A stretch of 64,000 bases of DNA from Paracoccaceae bacterium (GTDB lineage Bacteria > Pseudomonadota > Alphaproteobacteria > Rhodobacterales > Rhodobacteraceae). The position numbers were made by a program, and so were the translations under genes. Where the stretch lies: positions 157,303 through 221,302 of the forward strand of contig JABURR010000094.1 in NCBI GenBank assembly GCA_014762635.1, in the 5' to 3' direction. Under the pieces are notes generated by a model. The model did not search any database. It was not told where the DNA came from and saw only the letters and a program-made list of their open reading frames with translations. Positions 20,127 through 27,923 of the stretch are shown here, piece by piece. Each line of letters begins with the position of its first letter. The stretch's first letter is position 1.

Positions 20127-20180
20127 CCGGGGGGCTGTCTGCCCCCCGGGCCCCCCGAGGATATTTGTGAACAGAAGAAG
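20127..20180 (+). repeat. Hairpin-plus-tail intergenic repeat, copy 1
   Basis: A perfect 9-bp stem CCGGGGGGC/GCCCCCCGG with loop TGTCT is followed by a tail that starts CCCCCCGAGGATATTT and ends AACAGAAGAAG. A second copy with the same loop and tail lies at 52919-52977; the 30-nt tails differ at only three adjacent bases. This copy sits in the cobN-cobW gap, antisense to both genes. Confidence 0.85.
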
Positions 20181-20212
20181 CATCCTTTGGTCGGAACGCT
20201 GCGCGATGAGAC

Positions 20213-21283
20213 TCACGCCAGCGCGGCCTCGATCGCGGCACGGTCTAGCCCGGACTGGCCTATCACCACGAGGCGCGCCTCACGCGGTTCACTGGCGGCA
20301 AGGGGGCGGTCGAAATAGGTCTCGATCCGCGGGCCCACGGCTTGCAGTGTCAGGCGCATCGGCTTGCCCGCCACGGCGGCGAAGCCCTTGAGGCGCAGGA
20401 TGTCATGGGTGCGGATCACTGCCGCCACCTGTTCGGCGAAGGCCTTGGGGTCGGTGATCTCGGGCCGGGTCACCACGAAGCTTTCGAAGGCGTCATGGCC
20501 GTGATCATGGTCGTGGTCGTCGTGATGATCGTCATCCTCGTCATCGTGGTGATGGTGGTGGTGATGCACCTCGTGCCGAGCCTCGAGGTCGTCCTCGGCC
20601 CCGGCGCCCAGCCCCAGCAGCACGTCGGCCGGCATCACGCCCATCGCCGTCTTGATAACCTGCACGCCCTCGCGCGAGCCTTGGGCGAGGCGGCCGCGCA
20701 GGGCGTCGACCTCGGCCTCGTCCAGCAGGTCGGACTTGTTCACCACGATCATGTCGGCGCAGGCGAGCTGATCCTCGAACAGTTCGGAGAGCGGCGTTTC
20801 GTGGTCGAGGTTCTCGTCCATCCTGCGTTGCGCCTCAACGGCGGCGAGGTCATGGGCAAAGCGGCCCTCGGCCACGGCCTTGCCATCGACCACGGTCACC
20901 ACGCCATCGACGGTCACGCGGGTGGCGATCTCGGGCCAGTTGAAGGCGCGGACCAGCGGCTGCGGCAGTGCCAGGCCCGAGGTCTCGATCACGATGTGGT
21001 CGGGGCGATCTTCGCGCGCGAGCAGCTTTTCCATCGTTGGCACGAAATCCTCGGCCACGGTGCAGCAGATGCAGCCGTTCGACAGCTCCATGATATCGTC
21101 TTCCGAACAGGTCTCGTCGCCACAGCCCTTGAGGATGTCACCATCCACGCCCAGATCGCCAAACTCGTTGATAATCAGGGCGATTTTCTTGCCATTGGCG
21201 TTGGAAAGCATATGCCGGATGAGCGTAGTTTTGCCGGCGCCGAGGAATCCGGTGATAACCGTGGCGGGAATCTTGGCAGGCAT
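20213..21283 (-). CDS. cobW: CobW family GTPase, probable cobalt metallochaperone
   Basis: CobW is a P-loop GTPase of the COG0523 family associated with cobalt delivery for cobalamin. The 356-aa product has Walker A GFLGAGKTT (residues 12-20), the metal-binding CxCC motif as GCICC (Cys71, 73, 74), NKSD at 182-185 for guanine recognition, and a His/Asp-rich metal-binding loop at about residues 237-263. The C-terminal CobW_C domain follows (FESFVVTRPEI, ILRLKGFAAV). It lies upstream of cobN on the same strand, separated by 118 bp that contain repeat copy 1. GGAG stands before the ATG. Its context with cobN favours cobalt over zinc. Confidence 0.93.
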   Translation of the reverse strand: MPAKIPATVITGFLGAGKTTLIRHMLSNANGKKIALIINEFGDLGVDGDILKGCGDETCSEDDIMELSNGCICCTVAEDFVPTMEKLLAREDRPDHIVIETSGLALPQPLVRAFNWPEIATRVTVDGVVTVVDGKAVAEGRFAHDLAAVEAQRRMDENLDHETPLSELFEDQLACADMIVVNKSDLLDEAEVDALRGRLAQGSREGVQVIKTAMGVMPADVLLGLGAGAEDDLEARHEVHHHHHHHDDEDDDHHDDHDHDHGHDAFESFVVTRPEITDPKAFAEQVAAVIRTHDILRLKGFAAVAGKPMRLTLQAVGPRIETYFDRPLAASEPREARLVVIGQSGLDRAAIEAALA

Positions 21284-21367
21284 GAAAGGCTCCGTTATCT
21301 GGAATGGGCTGCTGCGGCAGGTTTGTCGCACGCGGCGTGAAATGAAAAGACCGGGAGATCGGAAAGC

Positions 21368-21733
21368 ATGCAGCGGATCAGTATTTGCCGGTCTTGCCAG
21401 GTTGAGGGCGCCGAGGCCCGGGGAAACCGGTTGGCCGAGGCCGTTGCCGAAGAACTGGCCCGCGATCCGGAGCTTGCGGGACGGGTCGAAGTTGGCCTGG
21501 TGGATTGCATGATCGTCTGCAAGCAGCCCGTCTCGGTCTCTGTGCGGGCGCGCGGCAAGGAGGCGTATCTTTTCGCCGATGTGGACCCCGAGGCGCAGGC
21601 CTCCGAGATCGTGGCCTTCGCGCGGCTGTATGACGAAAGCGCGGATGGCGCGATCACAGACGCGCGCCCCTGTGGCGATCTGCGTTTCAAGCTGCTCGGA
21701 CGGATCCCGGCGGACCCGCCCGAACCGGTGTAG
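21368..21733 (+). CDS. DUF1636 domain protein (first copy)
   Basis: The 121-aa product belongs to DUF1636, an uncharacterised small family often found near B12 genes. It has Cys7-x2-Cys10 at the N-terminus and Cys47-x3-Cys51 (DCMIVCKQP). That spacing resembles thioredoxin-fold [2Fe-2S] ferredoxins, so metal or iron-sulfur binding is plausible but inferred. It is divergent from cobW (84 bp apart) and converges on cbtA. A second, more Cys-rich member lies at 29773-30144. Its role, for example electron supply or cobalt handling, is unknown. Confidence 0.82.
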   Translation: MQRISICRSCQVEGAEARGNRLAEAVAEELARDPELAGRVEVGLVDCMIVCKQPVSVSVRARGKEAYLFADVDPEAQASEIVAFARLYDESADGAITDARPCGDLRFKLLGRIPADPPEPV

Positions 21734-21743
21734 GCGGGGGCGC

Positions 21744-22430
21744 TCACGGCGTTTCGCGTGACCAGAAGGTCGCCGCCACAAGCCCCAGCACGACCCAGGA
21801 GGCCGCAGCCACCGCCAGCGAACGGGTGGCGAACAATGCGGAAAGCTCGGGCGGAGCGATGCCGAAATAGGTGTCGAGATGCGGCGCCCCGACCACGTGC
21901 GGCAACAGGATCAGGACGACTGCACCCGCCAATGCAAGCGCACCCCGCCCGAAGGCGATGAGCCCAAGCCCCGCAGCAGTGGTCGCGACGCAGAGCGCCC
22001 ACCAGCCTTGGCGAAGGCCAAGATCGGTCGCGGTGGTTCCCGGCAGTTCCGGCGGCAAGCCCGCAGCCGGGGCAAGCTGCACCGCCACGAATCCGGCCAG
22101 CCCCCAGACCAGCCCGGACCGGGGCGTGACCCGGTGCCCGGCACGCTGGGCCAGGGCGAACCCGGCCACCAGGACAAGGGCGAAACCGGTATAGGCGATG
22201 AGGTTCATCGCCAGCGTTCCAAGGTGGCGGCCAAGCTCGGCGCTCAGCCCGACGCCACCCGCGACGGACTGCGGCACCCCATCGGCCCCGGCGAAATGCA
22301 CGCGGGCGCCGGTCTCGAACAGTTCGCCCTCCAGAAGAAGGGGAACGACAAAGGCGAATTGCAGCAGGGCCGCCAGAACGCCTGCCGCAAGGCCAGCGAA
22401 CAACGCGCTGGCAAAGATCTGTCGGGTCAT
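21744..22430 (-). CDS. cbtA: CbtA family cobalt transporter subunit
   Basis: CbtA is a predicted multi-spanning membrane protein of B12-regulated cobalt uptake. The 228-aa product has about five or six hydrophobic segments (for example FASALFAGLAAGVLAALLQF at the N-terminus, LAMNLIAYTGFALVLVAGFA and GALALAGAVVLILLP) and the conserved SGLVWGLAGFVAVQLAPAAGLPPE and WWALCVATTAAGLGLI regions of the family. It directly follows cbtB, with 19 bp between them, and shares its riboswitch. Confidence 0.9.
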   Translation of the reverse strand: MTRQIFASALFAGLAAGVLAALLQFAFVVPLLLEGELFETGARVHFAGADGVPQSVAGGVGLSAELGRHLGTLAMNLIAYTGFALVLVAGFALAQRAGHRVTPRSGLVWGLAGFVAVQLAPAAGLPPELPGTTATDLGLRQGWWALCVATTAAGLGLIAFGRGALALAGAVVLILLPHVVGAPHLDTYFGIAPPELSALFATRSLAVAAASWVVLGLVAATFWSRETP

Positions 22431-22449
22431 GGCCTGTCAGGCGATCCGG

Positions 22450-22620
22450 TCAGTGGCAGGGGAACGCGATGGCATGGCGCTGGTCGTGGGCCACGTCATG
22501 CATCGCCGAGGCGTGCGAGAACCCCGCCGCAAAGACGAGAAACAGGCCGGTCAGCGCCGCGAAGGCGATCGGAAGCAGGCCGGAGTCGGATTGTGCCTGG
22601 GCAATGGTATGGGTCGTCAT
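22450..22620 (-). CDS. cbtB: CbtB family cobalt transporter small subunit
   Basis: CbtB is a small one-helix subunit that works with CbtA. The 56-aa product has one transmembrane segment (LLPIAFAALTGLFLVFAAGF, residues about 12-31) followed by a His-rich tail HDVAHDQRHAIAFPCH that is likely to bind cobalt. The ATG at 22618-22620 follows AAGGAG by 8 bp; an earlier in-frame start would run into the riboswitch. It is the first gene after the cobalamin riboswitch. Confidence 0.9.
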   Translation of the reverse strand: MTTHTIAQAQSDSGLLPIAFAALTGLFLVFAAGFSHASAMHDVAHDQRHAIAFPCH

Positions 22621-22635
22621 TCTCGTATCTCCTTT

Positions 22636-22653
22636 CCCGTCACACCCGACGGG
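22636..22653 (-). promoter_or_regulatory. Hairpin beside the cbtB ribosome-binding site
   Basis: On the - strand, CCCGTC and GACGGG form a 6-bp stem with a 6-nt loop that ends directly before the AAAGGAG of cbtB. No U-run follows, so it is not a terminator. It may belong to the riboswitch expression platform and affect translation; that role is inferred from position. Confidence 0.5.
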
Positions 22654-22671
22654 CCTCAAGGTTGCCATGAC

Positions 22672-22858
22672 ATGGCTGGTCTCCTGGCTTGCGGGTCATC
22701 GCGCGGCGTCGCCTTCCCGGATCGCTCCAGTGGCTTTTCGACGGGCGCTCTCCGCTCACAGTCGCGGGGGCGGCTGCGGCATCGGGTCCCGATTTGGGTC
22801 ACCCTCACCACATTCCCATTTCACCCCGGGCGCTTTGCGCCGGATCGGGGCACCATGT
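22672..22858 (-). ncRNA. Cobalamin (AdoCbl) riboswitch upstream of cbtB-cbtA
   Basis: Read on the - strand, this leader contains the cobalamin riboswitch elements in order. It opens with GGTGCCCCGATCCGG, then has the AATGGGAATGTGGTG-like core, CCCCGCGACTGTGAGCGG, GCCACTGG, GGGAAGGCG, and closes with the B12 box, AAGCCAGGAGACCAGCC. The closing stretch ends about 50 nt before the cbtB ATG. High B12 should lower CbtB-CbtA synthesis. The other B12 operons in this window lack a matching element. Confidence 0.95.
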
Positions 22859-23074
22859 CCCTCCATTTGCAGCGAAGGCGGCCTGCGGGTCAAGGATGAA
22901 ACCGACCACGCACCGTGGCTTTGCGGCATCGTCGGATGACGGATTCCCGCAAGATTTCGCCATATATTGTGGATAACTTCACCATTTACCCCAGATACAG
23001 GGGTTCATCATTGACTCAGGCCACCCCCGTCCCGACACTTGGGCCTTGGATGGAATCACGGCAGGGGCTGTGTC
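22859..23074 (+). other. Noncoding gap before smc, with a DnaA-box match
   Basis: This 216-bp stretch should hold the promoter of the riboswitch transcript (- strand) and that of smc (+ strand). TGTGGATAA at 22968-22976 is a perfect match to a DnaA box (TTATCCACA on the - strand). A TTGACT at 23011-23016 could be a -35 element for smc, but its -10 partner is weak. Nothing else stands out. Confidence 0.45.
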
Positions 23075-26000
23075 ATGCGTTTCACGCGGCTGCGTCTCAA
23101 CGGCTTCAAAAGCTTCGTCGACCCGACGGAACTGGTTATCGCCGATGGCCTGACCGGCGTTGTCGGGCCCAATGGCTGCGGCAAGTCGAACCTTCTGGAG
23201 GCCCTGCGCTGGGTCATGGGCGAAAACCGCGCCAGCGCCATGCGTGGCGGTGGGATGGAGGACGTGATTTTCGCCGGGGCTTCCTCCCGGCCTGCGCGCA
23301 ACTTCGCGGAAGTCACGCTCACCCTCGACAACAGCGAACGACTCGCACCGCAGGGGTTCAACGAGTCCGACATCCTCGAGATCGTGCGCCGGATCACCCG
23401 CGACGCGGGTTCGGCCTACAAGGCCAACGGCAAGGACGTGCGCGCCCGGGACGTGCAGATGCTGTTTGCGGATGCCTCCACTGGGGCGCATTCGCCTGCG
23501 CTGGTGCGGCAGGGCCAGATATCCGAGTTGATCAACGCAAAGCCCAAGAACCGTCGGCGCGTCCTGGAAGAGGCCGCCGGGATCTCGGGCCTCTACCAGC
23601 GCCGCCACGAGGCCGAGCTGAAGCTGAAAGGCGCGGAAACCAACCTCACCCGCGTCGATGACGTGATCGAGCAGCTGGCCAACCAGCTTGCCCAGCTTGC
23701 CCGGCAGGCGCGTCAGGCCGCCCGCTACCGCGAGATCGGGGAGGCGCTGCGCCGCTCCGAGGGGATGCTGCTGTTCCGCCGCTGGAACGAGGCAGACGCG
23801 GCCCGGCAGGCCGCCGAGACCGAGTTGACCGAACGCGTCCGCGCCGCCGCCGAGGCGGAACGTGCCGCCCGCACCGCCGCCAAGGCGCGTGAGGAAAGGG
23901 AAGGCAAGCTGCCGCCGCTGCGGGAGGAAGAGGCGATCGCGGCGGCAATCCTGCAGCGGCTTCAGGTACAGCGCGACACGCTCGCCGACCAGGAAAGCCA
24001 GGCGCATCAGCAGATCGAGACCCTGCGTGCCCGCATCGAGCAGATGACCAACGACATCTCGCGGGAAGAGGCGCTGAACCGCGACGCGGGCGAGACGATC
24101 CAGCGGCTGGAGTGGGAGCAGACCGAACTGGTCAAGGCGGGCGAGGGCCATGAGGCGAAGCTCGAAGCCGCCGCTGAGACCGCGCGTGAAGCAGCCCGCG
24201 TGTTGCAGGAACGCGAGGAGACCCTTGCAGAGGTGACCGAGGACGTGGCGCGGCTTGCGGCCCGGCACCAGTCGGTCAAGCGGATGCACGAGGACGCGCG
24301 CAAGACGCTGGAAAAGACCGAGGCCGAAGGCGCCCGCGCCCGCGATGCCGTTAGCCATGCAAGCGGAGCCCTGGACGAGGCCAGCCGCGCCTTCGATACC
24401 GCCGGAAAGGCGCAGGGAGAGGCCCAGCGCCGTGCCGAAGCAGCCGAAGCCGCCTTGATCGCTGCCGACGAGGCGCGCGGCGAGGCGCAGGCACGCGAGG
24501 CCGAGGCCCGCGCTGGCCGGTCCGAGGCCGAGGGCGAGCTTGGCGCCCTGCGCGCCGAGGTGAATGCGCTGGCGCGTCTGGTGGAGCGCGATACGGCCGA
24601 AGGCGGGCAGGTGCTCGATCTTCTGCGGGTGGCGTCAGGCTATGAAAAGGCGCTGGGCGCAGCACTGGCCGATGATCTTCGCGCGCCCGCCGTGGGGGGC
24701 GACGCCGCCTCGGGCTGGGCCACGCTGCCGGCCTACGACAGTCCGCAGCCGCTTCCCGAAGGCGTGGAGCCGCTCACCGATCACGTAAAGGTGCCTGACG
24801 TACTGGCCCGCCGGATCACCCAAGTGGGCCTTGTCGAGGCCGCCGATGGCCCGCGCCTGCAGGCCGCGCTTCTGCCCGGTCAGCGCCTTGTCAGCCGTGA
24901 AGGCGACCTCTGGCGCTGGGACGGGTTCCGCGCCGGAGCCGAGGATGCGCCCTCGGCGGCGGCGCTGCGGCTGCAGCAGTTGAACCGGTTGCAGGAACTC
25001 AAGCAGGACATGGAAGAGGCCACCGCCCGCGCCGATGGTGCCCGGCAGGCCCATGAAATGCTCAAGGAACGGCTGGCGGAAACCACCCGCGCCGATGCCG
25101 CCGCGCGCGAGGCCCGACGCGATGCCGACCGCGCCGTGACCGAGGCAAGCCGGGCCCTTTCCAAGGCCGAGGCCGACCGCAACATCGCTGCGGGAAAGCT
25201 TGAATCGGCAAGTATGGCCGTAAGCCGGTTCGAAGAGGAAACCCTCTCTGCCCGCGCCTACATGAAGGAAGCCGAGGCCGCCGTGGCGGACCTGGGCGAT
25301 CTGGACGCCGCCCGCGCCGAGGTCGAGGATGTCAAGCTCACCGTAGAGGCCGCGCGCATGACCATGCTCGCGAAGCGCTCGGCCCATGATGAGATCCGCC
25401 GCGAGGGCGATGCCCGCGTGAAGCGGCGCCAGGAAGTCACGAAAGAGATCAGCGGCTGGCGCCACCGGCTGGAGACTGCGGGCAAACGCATCGCGGAACT
25501 GGCCGAGCGCAAGGTGAAATCCGAGGCCGAACTCAAGGAAGCCTCCGCCGCGCCCGAGGAGATCGCCGCCAAGCGCGCCGAACTTGGCAATGCCATCGAC
25601 GAAGCCGAAGCCCGCCGCCGCAAGGCCGCCGATGCCCTGGCCGAGGCCGAAACCTTCCTGCGCGACGCGGTCACCGCCGAGCGCGAAGCAGAACGCGCGG
25701 CCGGTGAGGCCCGCGAAGGTCGCGCCCGGGCCGAGGCCCGCGCCGATGCCGCCCGTGCCACCGTGGCCCACGCCGCCGAACGCATCGCCGAGGATCAGGA
25801 CACCACGCCCGAGGCCCTGCTGGAGCAGCTTGGCGGCAACCCCGACGAGATGCCCGCCTCGGACATGATCGAAACCGAGGTCAACAAGCTCAAGCGCCAG
25901 CGCGACTCGTTGGGCGCGGTGAACCTCCGTGCCGAGGAGGACGCCAAGGAAGTTCAGGAAGAACATGACCTGCTGGTCAACGAGAAGGCCGACCTGGAAG

Positions 26001-26530
26001 AGGCGATCAAGAAGCTGCGTACCGGCATCGCGGGCCTCAACCGCGAAGGGCGCGAGCGTCTTCTGACCGCCTTCGAACAGGTGAACAGCAACTTCTCGAT
26101 GCTCTTCACCCATCTCTTCGGCGGCGGCGAGGCCAAGCTGGTACTGGTCGAAAGCGATGACCCGCTGGAAGCGGGGCTCGAGATCATGTGCCAGCCACCG
26201 GGCAAGAAGCTCTCGGTGCTGTCGCTGCTCTCGGGCGGCGAGCAGACCCTGACCGCGCTGGCGCTGATCTTCGCGGTGTTCCTCGCCAACCCGGCGCCGA
26301 TCTGCGTGCTGGACGAGGTCGACGCGCCGCTCGACGATGCCAACGTGACGCGCTTCTGTGACCTGCTGGACGAGATGTGCCGCCGCACGAACACCCGGTT
26401 CCTGATCATCACCCACCACGCGGTGACCATGAGCCGGATGGACCGCCTGTTCGGCGTCACCATGGGCGAGCAGGGCGTGAGCCAGCTTGTCAGCGTCGAT
26501 CTGAAAAAGGCCGAGCAGATGGTGGCCTGA
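23075..26530 (+). CDS. smc: Chromosome segregation protein SMC
   Basis: SMC is the ATPase core of bacterial condensin, which loops and compacts newly replicated chromosome with ScpA/ScpB. The 1151-aa product has an N-terminal ATPase lobe (MRFTRLRLNGFKSFVDP, Walker A GPNGCGKS at residues 31-38), two long Ala/Glu/Arg-rich coiled-coil arms around a central hinge near residues 520-650, and a C-terminal lobe with signature LSGGEQ (about 1052-1057) and Walker B ICVLDEVDAPLDDANV. Length is normal. It interrupts the B12 locus, and the scpAB genes are not nearby. The ATG at 23075 begins the conserved N-terminal strand; in-frame codons upstream add nothing recognisable. Confidence 0.96.
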   Translation: MRFTRLRLNGFKSFVDPTELVIADGLTGVVGPNGCGKSNLLEALRWVMGENRASAMRGGGMEDVIFAGASSRPARNFAEVTLTLDNSERLAPQGFNESDILEIVRRITRDAGSAYKANGKDVRARDVQMLFADASTGAHSPALVRQGQISELINAKPKNRRRVLEEAAGISGLYQRRHEAELKLKGAETNLTRVDDVIEQLANQLAQLARQARQAARYREIGEALRRSEGMLLFRRWNEADAARQAAETELTERVRAAAEAERAARTAAKAREEREGKLPPLREEEAIAAAILQRLQVQRDTLADQESQAHQQIETLRARIEQMTNDISREEALNRDAGETIQRLEWEQTELVKAGEGHEAKLEAAAETAREAARVLQEREETLAEVTEDVARLAARHQSVKRMHEDARKTLEKTEAEGARARDAVSHASGALDEASRAFDTAGKAQGEAQRRAEAAEAALIAADEARGEAQAREAEARAGRSEAEGELGALRAEVNALARLVERDTAEGGQVLDLLRVASGYEKALGAALADDLRAPAVGGDAASGWATLPAYDSPQPLPEGVEPLTDHVKVPDVLARRITQVGLVEAADGPRLQAALLPGQRLVSREGDLWRWDGFRAGAEDAPSAAALRLQQLNRLQELKQDMEEATARADGARQAHEMLKERLAETTRADAAAREARRDADRAVTEASRALSKAEADRNIAAGKLESASMAVSRFEEETLSARAYMKEAEAAVADLGDLDAARAEVEDVKLTVEAARMTMLAKRSAHDEIRREGDARVKRRQEVTKEISGWRHRLETAGKRIAELAERKVKSEAELKEASAAPEEIAAKRAELGNAIDEAEARRRKAADALAEAETFLRDAVTAEREAERAAGEAREGRARAEARADAARATVAHAAERIAEDQDTTPEALLEQLGGNPDEMPASDMIETEVNKLKRQRDSLGAVNLRAEEDAKEVQEEHDLLVNEKADLEEAIKKLRTGIAGLNREGRERLLTAFEQVNSNFSMLFTHLFGGGEAKLVLVESDDPLEAGLEIMCQPPGKKLSVLSLLSGGEQTLTALALIFAVFLANPAPICVLDEVDAPLDDANVTRFCDLLDEMCRRTNTRFLIITHHAVTMSRMDRLFGVTMGEQGVSQLVSVDLKKAEQMVA

Positions 26531-26601
26531 CGCCGCGCTTCAGCCTTTCTTTACCATGCACGGGCAAAGTGCTGCCCGGGGCAGGTGGTGAGAGGTGGCC
26601 G

Positions 26602-26712
26602 ATGCGTGAATTGATCGGACTGGTGGTACTCTTTCTGGTTCTTGCCGGGGCCGGAAACAGCACGGCGGATGAGGACGGACTTGAGGTCCGCCAGATGGTC
26701 GCCGCGAACTAA
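26602..26712 (+). CDS. Possible 36-aa secreted or membrane microprotein
   Basis: A short reading frame follows smc by 71 bp and has GAGAGG about 7 bp before its ATG. Its product (MRELIGLVVLFLVLAGAG...) is a hydrophobic signal-like segment followed by an acidic tail. It ends overlapping the 3' end of the lytic transglycosylase gene by 4 bp. Nothing I recognise; it may be a real small gene or chance. Confidence 0.3.
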   Translation: MRELIGLVVLFLVLAGAGNSTADEDGLEVRQMVAAN

Positions 26713-27881
26713 AGCCGCCCCAGCAACTCTGCCGTGGGCCAGGCATCCGCGGGCATACCCAAACGGCGTTGTTCCTTCTGCACCGCGATCCGGGTCTGGG
26801 CACCCAGGATCCCGTCGATCCCGCCTACATCGTGGCCGCGCGCGGCAAGCTTGCGTTGCAACTCCTTCATTTGCCCATCCGACAGGCCCGGTGCCGGGTT
26901 GCCCGCGTCAAAGGGCTGCGCCCCTTCCAGCCGGGTGGCGAAATAGGCGGCGGTGGTCACGTAGACGAAGCTCTGGTTCCACTCGAAGAACACGCTGAAA
27001 TTCGGATAGGCGAGGAAGGCCGGACCATTCCGCCCCTGCGGCAGGATCACCGAGGCCTGCATCCCGCCCGGCCCGAGGCTCCCTTGCCGCGCGCGGATGC
27101 CCAGCCGTTCCCATTCCCGTACCGGTTTCGTGGTTTCGATCCCCGTCTCGGACCAGTCCAGGTCGCGCGGCACGGTGATTTCCTGCAACCAGGGCTCTCC
27201 CGCGCGCCAGCCGAGGCTTTGCAGCATCTTTGCCCCGCTCATCAGCGCGTCGGGCGGTGAGGTCTTGAGCAGAACATGCCCGTCGCCGTCGCCATCGACG
27301 CCGTTCTCAATGATGTCGCCGGGCAGCATCTGCACCATGCCGATCTCACCCGCCCAGGCGCCGGTGGTGGTGGCCGGATCGAAATCGCCATGCTCGTAGA
27401 GCTCCAGCGCGGCAAAGATCTGCGGCTGGAACAGCTCGGGGCGGCGGCAGTCATGGCCAAGCGTGACCAGCGAGTTCAGCGTGTTGAAATCGCCCTGCAC
27501 CTGGCCGTAATCGGTCTCGAGCGCCCAGAAGGCCAGCAGCACGCCGCGGCTCACGCCGTAGTCACGCTCGATCCGGTCGAAGACCGATTTCCAGCGTTCG
27601 GCGTTTCGGCGGCCGTTGTCGATACGGTTCTGGCTGATGACACGGCGGGCGAAATCCGTGAAGGGAAGTTGGAAGACCCCCTGTGCCCTGTCGGCGCGCA
27701 GCGTGCGTTCATCCTGCCGGACCGGGGCGAAGAACCGCTCCACGGTGCGGCGGTCATGACCCCGATCACGGGCCTCGGCCTTCAGCTTGTCGACAAAGCC
27801 GCCGAAAGACCCACCGCAGGGGATCTGCGCCTCGGCCATGGGGGCAAGGGTCAGGGCAAGCAGGATCAGGGGAAGGCGCAT
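26709..27881 (-). CDS. Lytic murein transglycosylase (MltB/SLT_2 family) with peptidoglycan-binding domain
   Basis: This periplasmic enzyme cleaves glycan strands to 1,6-anhydro-muropeptides. The 390-aa product has a signal peptide (cleavage near MAEAQ), an SLT_2 domain with catalytic Glu in FWALETDYGQVQGDFNTLNSL, then EIGMVQMLPGDIIENGVDGDGDG, and a C-terminal PG_binding_1 domain (LQRKLAARGHDVGGIDGILGAQTR). I start at the ATG at 27879-27881, which gives a clean signal peptide and has CGGAG 7 bp before it; an in-frame ATG ten codons upstream would spoil the signal. It has a single Cys after the signal (IPCGGSF), not in a strict lipobox. Confidence 0.92.
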   Translation of the reverse strand: MRLPLILLALTLAPMAEAQIPCGGSFGGFVDKLKAEARDRGHDRRTVERFFAPVRQDERTLRADRAQGVFQLPFTDFARRVISQNRIDNGRRNAERWKSVFDRIERDYGVSRGVLLAFWALETDYGQVQGDFNTLNSLVTLGHDCRRPELFQPQIFAALELYEHGDFDPATTTGAWAGEIGMVQMLPGDIIENGVDGDGDGHVLLKTSPPDALMSGAKMLQSLGWRAGEPWLQEITVPRDLDWSETGIETTKPVREWERLGIRARQGSLGPGGMQASVILPQGRNGPAFLAYPNFSVFFEWNQSFVYVTTAAYFATRLEGAQPFDAGNPAPGLSDGQMKELQRKLAARGHDVGGIDGILGAQTRIAVQKEQRRLGMPADAWPTAELLGRL

Positions 27882-27923
27882 CTTCGGGCTCCGGTCTGGT
27901 GTCGGGGTCACCCTAGCAGGCCC

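Noticed and set aside
20095..20241. Upstream in-frame extension of CobN
   Set aside because: It runs through the hairpin repeat and overlaps the cobW stop; the conserved N-terminus begins at the ATG at 20092-20094.
22859..23074. Replication origin suggested by the DnaA box
   Set aside because: Only one box is visible, without a cluster, AT-rich unwinding region or dnaA/hemE/parAB neighbours.
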